A stretch of 64,000 bases of DNA from assembly GCF_900110865.1 (NCBI RefSeq), contig NZ_FOFD01000001.1:1-64000 (forward strand). Reading direction: 5' to 3'. The notes beneath the pieces are model-generated. The model saw nothing but the letters and a program-made list of their open reading frames with translations. It was not told the DNA's origin and searched no databases. This DNA is from Natrinema salaciae. GTDB taxonomy: Archaea; Halobacteriota; Halobacteria; Halobacteriales; Natrialbaceae. Shown piece after piece: positions 15,916-23,560 of this stretch; the stretch's first letter is position 1; each line of letters starts with the position of its first letter. The position numbers and the translations under genes were made by a program.

Positions 15916-16788
15916 ATGACTTCGGACTCGACGGCACCGACCGAGGCCAGCGTCGGCGAACAGCTGTCGTACCTGCTGACCCTCTCGCGGCCGCGGTTCT
16001 GGCTGTATCTGGCGGGTCCCGTTCTGGTCGGGGTCGCCTACGCCGCGGACACCGTCGGTGACCTGTTCGCGCCGGCCGCGATCGCGCTGTTCGCGTACTT
16101 CCTCCTGCCGGCGAACGTCTTCCTCTACGGGATCAACGACATCTACGATCGCGAGATCGACACGGCGAACCCGAAGAAGGAGGACAGGGAGGCGCGCTAT
16201 CGGGGCCAGGGATACGTTCCCGTCGCCGTCGGACTCTGTTCGGCCGTGCCGGTACTGTTCGCGCCCGTCCTCTCGAGGGGCGCGTTGCCGTGGCTGATCG
16301 CCTTTCTCGTCCTCGGCGCGGCCTACAGCGCCCCGCCAGCCAGGTTCAAGACGCGGCCGCCGCTGGATTCGGTCTCGAACGGGCTCTACATCACACCGGG
16401 TGCGGCCGCGTACGCCGCCGTCGCCGGCGTCCAGCCGCCCCTGCTCGCCGTCGCCGGCGGCTGGCTGTGGGCGATGGGCATGCACACCTTCTCGGCGATC
16501 CCCGACATCGAACCCGACCGCGAGACGGGAATCCGGACGACCGCGACGGTGCTCGGCGACCGCCGGACCTACGCCTATTGCGGCGCGTGCTGGCTGGCGA
16601 GTGCGGCCGCCTTCGGCGCGATCGACGGCCGGCTGGGTGCGCTCATGCTCGTCTATCCGGCGCTCGTCGCCGCGATCGCCACCGCGAGCGTCGCGGTCGA
16701 CCGGGCATACTGGTGGTTCCCGGCGATCAACACCGTCGTCGGCGCGGTCCTGACGATGGGGGGGCTCTGGAGGGTGCTCTATGGATAG
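15916..16788 (+). CDS. lyeJ: Lycopene elongase LyeJ (UbiA-type prenyltransferase)
   Basis: A 290-residue membrane prenyltransferase with about eight or nine hydrophobic helices. The first Asp-rich motif is NDIYDREID (residues 74-82), and the second is DIEPDRETGIRTTA (about 197-210), both binding Mg-diphosphate. In haloarchaea this family adds C5 units from dimethylallyl diphosphate to both ends of lycopene, forming the C50 skeleton, and hydrates them. It follows crtD by 82 bases, and its end overlaps cruF by 8 bases (16781-16788). The assignment rests on the motif pattern plus this gene order. Confidence 0.9.
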   Translation: MTSDSTAPTEASVGEQLSYLLTLSRPRFWLYLAGPVLVGVAYAADTVGDLFAPAAIALFAYFLLPANVFLYGINDIYDREIDTANPKKEDREARYRGQGYVPVAVGLCSAVPVLFAPVLSRGALPWLIAFLVLGAAYSAPPARFKTRPPLDSVSNGLYITPGAAAYAAVAGVQPPLLAVAGGWLWAMGMHTFSAIPDIEPDRETGIRTTATVLGDRRTYAYCGACWLASAAAFGAIDGRLGALMLVYPALVAAIATASVAVDRAYWWFPAINTVVGAVLTMGGLWRVLYG

Positions 16789-17740
16789 CGGCGACTCGAA
16801 TCGGTCCCCCTCGCGATCGGGGCCGGGGCCAGGATCGGAACCGAACGCCGATTCGCAGCCGGAGCCGCGTCGCGGCGACCGCACCGGCGACGAACCCGAT
16901 TCGGCGCGGGTCGCCGTTCAGCGCCGGCTCGAGGCGCTCGTCCGTGAGAACCGGTTTACCATCGCGGTGATCTTCCCGATCGTCGGCGCAGTGACGCTGG
17001 TCGGGAGCGCGGTGGAGCTCCTCCCGCCACCGCTGTCCTACAATCCACTGTTGATCCTGTTCGGCACGCTGGTGATGCGGTCGCCGCTGGTCGTCGCCCT
17101 GTTGCCGCAGGTCGATCGCCAGGCGGTCGCCTGTCTGGGCGTCCTGACGGCGTACACCTACGCGATCGAACTCGTCGGCGTGCGGACGGGCTGGCCCTAC
17201 GGCACGTTCGAGTACGGAATCCGGCTCGGGCCGATGCTCGGCGGCGAGATCCCGCTCGCCCTGCCGCTGTTTTTCGTCCCGCTGGTCCTGAACGCCTATC
17301 TGCTCACGCTGCTGGTGTTGGGCGACCGGGCCCGGCGCGTTCTCCCCCGCTTGCTCGCGGCGATCGCCGCCGTCGTCGCCGTCGACCTGGTGCTCGATCC
17401 CGCGGCGGTCGCGATCGGGTTCTGGGCGTACGTTCCGCCGGGCGACTACTACGGCGTCCCCGTCTCGAACTACCGGGGCTGGCTCCTCTCGGGAACCGTC
17501 GCCGTCGTCCTCGTCGATCTCGCGTTCGACCGCGCGGCGCTGCTCGAGCGCGTCCGGAGCTGCGAGTTCGCGCTAGACGATCTGGTGAGCTTCGTGTTGC
17601 TCTGGGGTACGATCAACGTCCTCTTCGGAAACTGGCTGGCGGCCGGCGTCGCCGGGCTGTTCTGTCTCGGGCTCTTCCGGACCGACCGGTACGGTCTCGC
17701 GATGGTCCGGACGGCGCTGCCGACGGGGCGGTCCGGGTAG
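16781..17740 (+). CDS. cruF: Bisanhydrobacterioruberin hydratase CruF
   Basis: A 319-residue membrane protein of the carotenoid-biosynthesis CruF family. An acidic N-terminal tail (1-45) precedes about seven hydrophobic helices. Characteristic are AYTYAIELVGVRTGWPYGTF split over residues about 124-144 (E and R/W/Y conserved), FFVPLVLNAYLL, VDLVLDPAAVAIGFWAY and GVPVSNYRGWLLSG. CruF hydrates the ends of bisanhydrobacterioruberin to give bacterioruberin, the red C50 membrane pigment. It overlaps lyeJ and is the last gene of the operon. Confidence 0.9.
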   Translation: MDSGDSNRSPSRSGPGPGSEPNADSQPEPRRGDRTGDEPDSARVAVQRRLEALVRENRFTIAVIFPIVGAVTLVGSAVELLPPPLSYNPLLILFGTLVMRSPLVVALLPQVDRQAVACLGVLTAYTYAIELVGVRTGWPYGTFEYGIRLGPMLGGEIPLALPLFFVPLVLNAYLLTLLVLGDRARRVLPRLLAAIAAVVAVDLVLDPAAVAIGFWAYVPPGDYYGVPVSNYRGWLLSGTVAVVLVDLAFDRAALLERVRSCEFALDDLVSFVLLWGTINVLFGNWLAAGVAGLFCLGLFRTDRYGLAMVRTALPTGRSG

Positions 17741-17868
17741 TGATGCGTGATGCGCGACGTGGGCGACTCTCGGCGGCGGCGGGATCGACGCCGCTCGCTC
17801 CGGGACCCACGGCCACGGGAGGAGTATGCCGGCATTCCGCTTTTCGTCTCGAGACGTGTTCTCTCGGT

Positions 17869-18030
17869 ATGGCGACCAAAGAGACGGTCGAGTGTCCGGT
17901 CTGTCGGGAGCCGCCGCCCGTCGATCAGCAACTCGAGGAGCATCTGTTCGCCGACCACTCCAAGCGCAAACTGGCGAAGCTCATCGTCGCCGAGACGACG
18001 GCCCTGACTACCGACGACATCTCCGAGTAA
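17869..18030 (+). CDS. Small CxxC protein next to the carotenoid operon (53 aa)
   Basis: A 53-residue protein: MATKETVECPVCREPPPVDQ, then LEEHLFADHSKRKLAKLIVAETTAL. Two Cys (C9, C12) and His residues in EEHLFADH give a C2H2-like arrangement with a helix after it. It starts 129 bases after cruF; its own promoter is not obvious. Too little sequence for a function; zinc binding is likely. Confidence 0.65.
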   Translation: MATKETVECPVCREPPPVDQQLEEHLFADHSKRKLAKLIVAETTALTTDDISE

Positions 18031-18098
18031 CCCGGGGCGTCGAACCGCGCCGTCCGAGGCGACGAGCACGGAGCGGACGGCGCGGTTCGACCGGTCGG

Positions 18099-18251
18099 TC
18101 AGACGACCAGGCTCGAGATGGCGTCGCCGAACAGGAGCAACAGGACCACGGCGGCCATCGTCAGGGCGAGCCACATGCCGAGGCTAATCGCTGTCGTTTT
18201 GGCCAGTCGTCGTTCCTGGTCGACGATCTCCGAGTTGGATTCCGCGGACAT
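18099..18251 (-). CDS. Single-pass membrane micro-protein (50 aa)
   Basis: Translation from the ATG at 18251 gives 50 residues: a charged N-terminus (MSAESNSEIVDQERRLAKTT), then one continuous hydrophobic helix (about 22-48, AISLGMWLALTMAAVVLLLL...) and a stop. The composition is that of a genuine membrane anchor, not of a random GC-rich frame. An AT-rich CACTATATCG near 18290-18297 could be its TATA box, with a ~20-base leader. It lies between the bacterioruberin operon and crtB, so a link to carotenoid assembly in the membrane is possible but unproven. Confidence 0.6.
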   Translation of the reverse strand: MSAESNSEIVDQERRLAKTTAISLGMWLALTMAAVVLLLLFGDAISSLVV

Positions 18252-18323
18252 ACGTCGGACTTCGGCCGCCGGGAAGACGAACGAACAGCCACTATATCGT
18301 GGGGATTGATAAGCGGACGATCG

Positions 18324-19274
18324 CTACCGAGTCGGAACGCCGTCGCCGTGTTCCGGACCCAGCCGCTCGCGCTCGGCGGTCGGCACCGCCGAGACCCGCT
18401 GGAACACCGCCTCCGGATCGCGGTTCCAGTGCCAGTGCCAGCGCGTCTTCGCGAGACACCACAGCTTCCGGGTCGTCGACAGCGACGGCTCGCGGGAGAG
18501 GACGTCGTACTCCTGTGCGCGGATGACGGTGTGGTGCTCCGCGTAGAGGACCGCGGCCAGCAGGACCGGGAGCTGACAGTCCTCCGGCAGGTACCGGATG
18601 CCCGCGACGGCCTCGCGATAGAGCTCCTCCGTGCGGTGAAGTTCGTCGGCCATCGCCGCGGCGAACGACTCGGAGTGTTCGAGGCGCTCGATCTGTGCGG
18701 GATCGACGCCGTGCTCTCGCAGCGTCTCCTGTGGAATGTAGATTCGATCCCGCTCGCGGACGTCCTCCCGGACGTCGCGAAGGAAGTTCGTCATCTGGAA
18801 CGCCTCGCCGAGTTTGACGGCGTGGGGCAGCGCGGCTTCCTCCGCCTCCGGCTCCATGATCGCGGTCATCATGACCCCGACCGACGCCGCCGAGCCGCGC
18901 ATGTAGGACTCGAGGTCGGCGTAGGTCTCGTACCGGTCGGTCTCGATGTCGGCGGCCATCGCGTCGACGAACGTGTCGATCTCCGCGTCCGCGATCCCGT
19001 ATCGCTCCGTGAGTTCCACGAACGCCTCGAGAACGGGGTCGTCGGGCGGCGCTTCGCCGAGCGCCTGTGCCCGAAGGTCCTCGAGCTGGGCCCGCTGGGT
19101 TTCCGGCGGGACGCCGTCGGCGTCGTCGACGACCTCGTCGGCGATACGGAAGAACGCGTAGAGGACGTGCGTGGCGTGTCGCACTCGCTCGGGGAGAAAT
19201 CGCGTCGCGAGATAGAACGTCTTCCCGGTCCGCTTCTGTATCGCCTTTCCTGCGTCGATATGTTCCTGTTGCAT
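18324..19274 (-). CDS. crtB: Phytoene synthase CrtB
   Basis: A 316-residue all-alpha squalene/phytoene synthase family enzyme. The first Asp-rich motif is DEVVDD (46-51) after YAFFRIA; the second is NFLRDVREDV (about 163-172), followed by GRVYIP-like DRIYIPQETL. It condenses two geranylgeranyl diphosphates into phytoene, the first committed step towards lycopene and bacterioruberin. The position next to the carotenoid operon and to a Bat-like gene (as in Halobacterium, where Bat controls crtB1) supports phytoene rather than squalene synthesis. The TATA at 19331 gives a leader of about 30 bases. Confidence 0.92.
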   Translation of the reverse strand: MQQEHIDAGKAIQKRTGKTFYLATRFLPERVRHATHVLYAFFRIADEVVDDADGVPPETQRAQLEDLRAQALGEAPPDDPVLEAFVELTERYGIADAEIDTFVDAMAADIETDRYETYADLESYMRGSAASVGVMMTAIMEPEAEEAALPHAVKLGEAFQMTNFLRDVREDVRERDRIYIPQETLREHGVDPAQIERLEHSESFAAAMADELHRTEELYREAVAGIRYLPEDCQLPVLLAAVLYAEHHTVIRAQEYDVLSREPSLSTTRKLWCLAKTRWHWHWNRDPEAVFQRVSAVPTAERERLGPEHGDGVPTR

Positions 19275-19330
19275 TCTGTGTCCCGGTAATCCCGCCTGCC
19301 ACTGAACGGATGTATACGATACGACAGGTG

Positions 19331-19339
19331 TATATAAAA
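19331..19339 (-). promoter_or_regulatory. TATA box of crtB
   Basis: TATATAAAA (coding strand TTTTATATA) lies about 57 bases before the crtB ATG, predicting a start site near 19305 and a ~30-base leader. It is flanked by GTATACGATACG and CATAGTGAGGG, where an activator such as the adjacent Bat-like protein could bind. Confidence 0.55.
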
Positions 19340-19378
19340 TACCACTCCCTCACTATGTTCAGGGACCCGGTCGCCGGG

Positions 19379-20977
19379 TCACTCGAACAGTTCGTCGAGC
19401 AGCTTGCGCTGGGCCGTCCGGAGGTGCTGATGGAACGTCGATCGGGAGATGTCCATCGACGCGGCCAGTTCCTCGCCCGAGACGTCCCGGGGCCACTCGA
19501 AGTAGTTGGCGTAGTAGGCCTTCTGGAGCGCCGTGAGCTGTCGATCGGTCAGCGACGACTCGAGCCGCGCCGTGACGTCCTCGGTCGCCCGCGTCGGTTC
19601 TTCGGTCTCGTGGTACCGCACGAGTTCGACGCGGTCGTACCGGCGTTCGAGGGCGTCGTACGCGGACCGCGCGGACCGTCCGTTGGGCAGGTCGACGGTC
19701 AGGTCGGCGACTCCGTCGGCGGCCGTGAACTCCCGGATCACGCCGCCGTGCTCGCTCAGCGCGGTCACGATTCCGTCTCCGACGGCGACCTCGAGGACGG
19801 TGCCGCTCTCGTCTCCGGAGAGGAGCGTGACGTCGTGTCCGTCTGGAAACGGGCTCGCCACGCCGTCGGCGTCTATCTCGCGGTCGGCGTGGAGAAAACA
19901 GAGCGGCGTCCCGTCCGCGTCGGTGGTCAGCCCGCGGTAGCTGATCGCCGCGTCGACGGCGTCGGCTACTCTCGTGACGAACAGCGACGGGTCCTCGATC
20001 GTCAGCTCGATCGAGACGACGGTCTCGGTCGTGAGCATCCGTCTGACCTCGAGTGCGTTCATCGCGGTCGCGATCGTTTCGGCCAGCGACTCGAGGACGA
20101 ACCGCTCACGTTCGTCGAACGCGCCGGATTCGTCGGCGAGCACGACGAGAACGCCGTAGGTGACGTCGCCGTACGTGAGCGGCAGTGCGATAACCGAGTG
20201 AAGGTGTTCGTCGGCTCCGGTCGGCCACCAGCGGTCGGCGTCGTCGAACGCCGCGAGGTCCTGGATCACCTGCGGCTCGCCGTCCGTGAACGCCCGGACG
20301 GCGGGATGCGTTTCGTCGGTACCGAGCACGAGTTCGTCGGTCTCGAGCGGAACGGTGTCCTCGCCGGCCCACTCGCGGGGCGTGAGTCGTCGGTTCGTGA
20401 CGTCGGTCCGACCGATCCAGGCGAGAACGTAGGGATCGGTCTCGGCGAGGCGCGCACAGACGTCGCGTTCGATCGCGTCACGGGTCTCCGCGCTGACGGC
20501 GGCGTCGGTGACGTCGCGGACGAGTCCGTCGACGCGCTCGAGGACGTGTTCGAGCGCCCGTCGTTCCTCGCGGACTCGCTCGGCGTTCTCCTCGGCAGCG
20601 ATCTCGGCGAGTTTCCGGTCGGTGATCTCGAGGTGAACGAGCGAGACCAGTCGACGGTCGCCGTCGGTGAAGGGGCTGACCCGCATCAGGAACCACTGCT
20701 TTTGGTCCGGCGAGTGACACGGGTACTCCATCGCGAACGAGTCGCGGTCCCCTTCCACGACGGCCTCGATCCCCTCGAGCGCTCGGCGAGCGTGTTCGTC
20801 GTCCGCAGCCGTGACCATCGCGATGTAATCGACGCCGACGTGGTCGGTCTGGGTCTCGGGACTGAACGCGCGCCACGATTGATTCGTCAATAGAATCTCT
20901 CCCGTCTCGTCGATGACGGCGGCGGTTATCGGGAGGGTCTCGAGAGCCGATGCGGCGAGGTCGTTCCGAGAAGCCAT
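19379..20977 (-). CDS. Bat-like regulator: PAS, GAF, bacterio-opsin activator and HTH-10 domains
   Basis: A 532-residue soluble regulator. Residues 10-115 form a PAS domain (ETLPITAAVIDETGEILLTNQSW), 165-315 a GAF domain (AWIGRTDVTNRRLTPREWAGE ... ALPLTYGDVTYGVLVV in pieces), 325-460 the bacterio-opsin-activator domain, and 470-528 an HTH-10 (LTDRQLTALQKAYYANYF, then SGEELAASMDISRSTFHQHL). Bat of Halobacterium senses oxygen and light through PAS/GAF and activates bop, brp and crtB1. Here it lies 104 bases upstream of crtB on the same strand. Haloarchaea have many such paralogues, so the Bat name rests mainly on this adjacency. No bop or brp gene is in the window. Confidence 0.88.
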   Translation of the reverse strand: MASRNDLAASALETLPITAAVIDETGEILLTNQSWRAFSPETQTDHVGVDYIAMVTAADDEHARRALEGIEAVVEGDRDSFAMEYPCHSPDQKQWFLMRVSPFTDGDRRLVSLVHLEITDRKLAEIAAEENAERVREERRALEHVLERVDGLVRDVTDAAVSAETRDAIERDVCARLAETDPYVLAWIGRTDVTNRRLTPREWAGEDTVPLETDELVLGTDETHPAVRAFTDGEPQVIQDLAAFDDADRWWPTGADEHLHSVIALPLTYGDVTYGVLVVLADESGAFDERERFVLESLAETIATAMNALEVRRMLTTETVVSIELTIEDPSLFVTRVADAVDAAISYRGLTTDADGTPLCFLHADREIDADGVASPFPDGHDVTLLSGDESGTVLEVAVGDGIVTALSEHGGVIREFTAADGVADLTVDLPNGRSARSAYDALERRYDRVELVRYHETEEPTRATEDVTARLESSLTDRQLTALQKAYYANYFEWPRDVSGEELAASMDISRSTFHQHLRTAQRKLLDELFE

Positions 20978-21102
20978 CGCTAGACGGTTCGGTCGGGATC
21001 ATCTTAACCGAATGGCTTCCGGACTGCGATCGGCGGTCGAGTCGCGGGAATCGATCGTCTATTCGACGCGGTCGTGACTGGAATAGAGACGGCCAGTGAG
21101 TG

Positions 21103-21110
21103 AAATTTAA
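21103..21110 (+). promoter_or_regulatory. TATA box of the 413-aa PGF-CTERM gene
   Basis: AAATTTAA lies 33 to 26 bases before the ATG at 21136, which fits a leaderless mRNA and decides that start over the GTG or other codons upstream. Confidence 0.55.
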
Positions 21111-21135
21111 GTGAGTGCGATATCCACTCGCAGCT

Positions 21136-22377
21136 ATGAATCGCCTGGTGGTCCTCGTCGCCGTGGCGGTCTGTCTGACGACGTTCGTCGGCGTCGGGGC
21201 CGCCCAATCGAACGGGGACGTGACGGTCACCGTCCACGTCGTCGCCGACGACGGGAGCGACGTCGGCGGTGCGTCGGTGACCGTCGCGTGGGACGGTGGG
21301 GAATCGACAGAGCAAACGGCGTCGAACGGGCGGGCACTCATCGACGTTCCGAGCGGGGCGGACGTCTCGATCGCGGTCGACGACGAGGAGTACGTCCGGA
21401 ACAATCCCGTGGAGATCGGAACGGTCACCAACCACACGACCGAAACCGTCACGGTCTATCCGCCGACGGACGGCGAAATCGCTGTCGTGGCGGACGACGA
21501 CCCGGTCGAGTCCGCGACGGTCACGCTCACCAAACGCGGCGACGACCGCGCGGCGGCCGAGGGGACGACCGACAGTGATGGCATCTTCGCGGTCGACGAC
21601 CTCGAGACCGGCGTCTACGACGTCACCGTCACGAAACCCGGCTACTACGAGGAATCGACCACCGTCGACCTCGCGGCGGTCGACGATGCGTCCGTCGACA
21701 TCGAGCCGGGGACCGCAGAAGTCTCGTTCGCGATCACCGACGCCGTTCTCGAGGAGCCCCTCGCGGCCGACGTGACCGTCCTGAACGACGGCGAGCGGGA
21801 TTCGACTATCTCGACGAACCAGAACGGCGAGCGACGTATCGATCTGTCCGTCAACACGGAGTACACCGTCGTCGTCGAGGCCGAGGGGTACGGGACGCTC
21901 GAGCGGGAGCTGTCGGTCGGCGAGTCCGATACGAGCCGGAGCTACGGGATCGAACGGACGCCGACACTGGCCCTCGAGACGTCGAACGAGCGCGTGATCC
22001 TCGGCGAGACCGTCGGTGTCACGGTTACCGACGAGTACGGCGACCCCGTCGAGGGTGCGACCGTTCGCGTCGACGGTTCGACCGTCGCGACGACCGACGC
22101 CGCGGGATCGGCGTCGGTACCGGTCGAAACGGCGGGCGAGCTCGAGTTCGTGGCCGAAGCCGACGGGACGACGTCGGACTCGGTCGTCGTCGAGGGTATC
22201 GATCCGGACGCGGACGGTGAGGACGGCGCGGACGAAGGGAGCGACGAGAACGAGACGGAACGTACCGACGCTGATGACCCGGCGGCTGGGGACGGGATGC
22301 CCGGCTTCGGGCCGTCGACCGCAGCGATCGCAGTCGCCGCGTTCGTCGGCGGACTGATCGCTCTCCGTCGGTCGTAG
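21136..22377 (+). CDS. PGF-CTERM surface protein with carboxypeptidase-regulatory-like repeats
   Basis: A 413-residue secreted protein. A short signal peptide (LVVLVAVAVCLTTFVGVGAAQ) is followed by four or five beta-sandwich modules of the CarboxypepD-reg/PEGA or Big type: GGASVTVAWDGG, ESATVTLTKRGDD with DLETGVYDVTVTKPGYYE, VEAEGYGTLERELSVGE, and GDPVEGATVRVDGSTV. An acidic linker (GEDGADEGSDENETERTDADD, spanning about 360-385) precedes MPGFGPSTAA, a hydrophobic helix and RRS, the PGF-CTERM sorting signal for archaeosortase A. It is probably a lipid-anchored cell-surface adhesion or stalk protein. It is divergent from the Bat-like gene. Confidence 0.85.
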   Translation: MNRLVVLVAVAVCLTTFVGVGAAQSNGDVTVTVHVVADDGSDVGGASVTVAWDGGESTEQTASNGRALIDVPSGADVSIAVDDEEYVRNNPVEIGTVTNHTTETVTVYPPTDGEIAVVADDDPVESATVTLTKRGDDRAAAEGTTDSDGIFAVDDLETGVYDVTVTKPGYYEESTTVDLAAVDDASVDIEPGTAEVSFAITDAVLEEPLAADVTVLNDGERDSTISTNQNGERRIDLSVNTEYTVVVEAEGYGTLERELSVGESDTSRSYGIERTPTLALETSNERVILGETVGVTVTDEYGDPVEGATVRVDGSTVATTDAAGSASVPVETAGELEFVAEADGTTSDSVVVEGIDPDADGEDGADEGSDENETERTDADDPAAGDGMPGFGPSTAAIAVAAFVGGLIALRRS

Positions 22378-22812
22378 GGGTCCGGCCGTCGGTCGATCGC
22401 CCTACAATTCCTCCAAGTGACATGTTAGACAACGCTTATGTGGTCGTTTGTGGACAGCTTGCACGGAGATCAGGCGTGTTGGGATACTGACCCGCCCGAA
22501 CGACGATCCGAGCGGCGGATTCGGGCAGGGGGTGTTCAGTGACGATTCCCCGTCACGGGTGCTCGAAGACGGTGGCCGATCCGACGAGGTGATCTCCGAT
22601 CGAAATGCACACGAGGACAGCACGGTTCGGAGACGGAACGCGTCACTGTGGACCGCTCCGGATTCGCAGCTCGTCCGCGCTCGACCCTGTCAAACGCGGT
22701 CGTGGTCGCGATCGATCGTCGTGCCGCGATCGATCGTGCGACCCGTTGGCGTCCGTGACAGTCGTCACCGGTTTGACAAACGCATATGGTAGTCTGTGAC
22801 ATCTATCGTGAT
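22378..22812. other. Intergenic region with paired promoter-like motifs, no convincing gene
   Basis: Two similar sites stand out: TTAGACAACGCTTATGTGG (22425-22443) and TTTGACAAACGCATATGG (22773-22790), each with GACA, ACGC and a TATA-like core. The second is 26-30 bases before the ATG at 22813 and is probably its promoter. Frames between the two sites (for example 22448-22792) have no protein-like composition; a short RNA starting at the first site is possible. Confidence 0.35.
22708..22737. repeat. 12-bp direct repeat GCGATCGATCGT
   Basis: GCGATCGATCGT occurs at 22708-22719 and again at 22726-22737, 18 bases start to start, with a six-base spacer. Each copy contains the palindrome CGATCG. 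The distance to the 22813 promoter is about 45 bases, so it could be an operator, but no regulator is known. Confidence 0.5.
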
Positions 22813-22974
22813 ATGGCTAGCAACCAGGTCACCCACGACCGGTCACGGTGTCGCAACTGCGGGTTCGAAGCGCCCGGCGGAGACGACGAGTGGCGACGGA
22901 TCGAGGTCCCGAAACTGGGCCGGATGACCCAGTGTCCACACTGCGAGAGCACGGACATCATCACCAGTCGGTGA
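22813..22974 (+). CDS. Small two-CxxC zinc-ribbon protein (53 aa)
   Basis: A 53-residue protein with [11 protein letters not shown] (C13, C16) and CPHCESTDI (C41, C44), a complete four-Cys zinc ribbon. ATG 22813 is favoured by the TATA-like CATATGG 25-30 bases upstream. The frame before it contains no family features. Function unknown; it is one of at least eight small zinc proteins in this window. Confidence 0.72.
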   Translation: MASNQVTHDRSRCRNCGFEAPGGDDEWRRIEVPKLGRMTQCPHCESTDIITSR

Positions 22975-23086
22975 CTGCGGTCCCCCCGGTCGGCGAGCTC
23001 CAGGGTCCGATACCGACCCCGATTCGAACCGATCGACGGTCGCTCGCGCAGACAGACTCTTGAGTGTCTCGACCCTATCGGTGCCC

Positions 23087-23488
23087 ATGAGCAACGAGGC
23101 AGATCAGCTTCCGACGAGCGACGACGAGTGGCGCGACCGGCTGAGCGACGAGGAGTACCGAATCCTCCGCGAGGCGGGCACCGAAACGCCGTTCAGCGGC
23201 GAGTACGTCGATCACAAGGCGGACGGAACGTACGCCTGTGTCGGCTGCGGGGCCGAACTGTTCGACTCCGAAACGAAGTTCGAGTCCGGCTGTGGCTGGC
23301 CGAGCTTCTACGACACCGACGACGACCGGATCGAAACCCGAACCGACACCAGCCACGGGATGCGCCGCACCGAAGTCCTGTGTGCCAACTGCGGCGGCCA
23401 CCTCGGCCACGTCTTCGAAGACGGCCCCAATCCGACGGGCAAGCGCTACTGCATCAACTCCGCCGCCCTCGAGTTCGACGACGAATAA
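23087..23488 (+). CDS. msrB: Peptide-methionine (R)-S-oxide reductase MsrB
   Basis: A 133-residue MsrB. The structural zinc site is CVGC (C51, C54) with [12 protein letters not shown] (C99, C102). The substrate pocket is [11 protein letters not shown], and the catalytic Cys is in RYCINSAAL (C122). A recycling Cys (C69 in the SGCGWPSF loop) is present, so thioredoxin-type recycling is likely. It reduces the R-sulfoxide of methionine in oxidised proteins. ATG 23087 gives the usual family length; the GTG at 23060 would add nine residues with no known counterpart. Confidence 0.95.
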   Translation: MSNEADQLPTSDDEWRDRLSDEEYRILREAGTETPFSGEYVDHKADGTYACVGCGAELFDSETKFESGCGWPSFYDTDDDRIETRTDTSHGMRRTEVLCANCGGHLGHVFEDGPNPTGKRYCINSAALEFDDE

Positions 23489-23560
23489 TCAGGCCGCGGG
23501 ACGTCGAGCGCGTGACGCCTTCCGGAGATCACCGGTCGGCAAGACGGGCCCGGTCGCGGC

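Noticed and set aside
22448-22792. A 114-codon frame between the PGF-CTERM and zinc-ribbon genes.
   Set aside because: Its composition (Arg, Ser, Trp) is unlike the acidic proteins around it, and no start context or family was seen.
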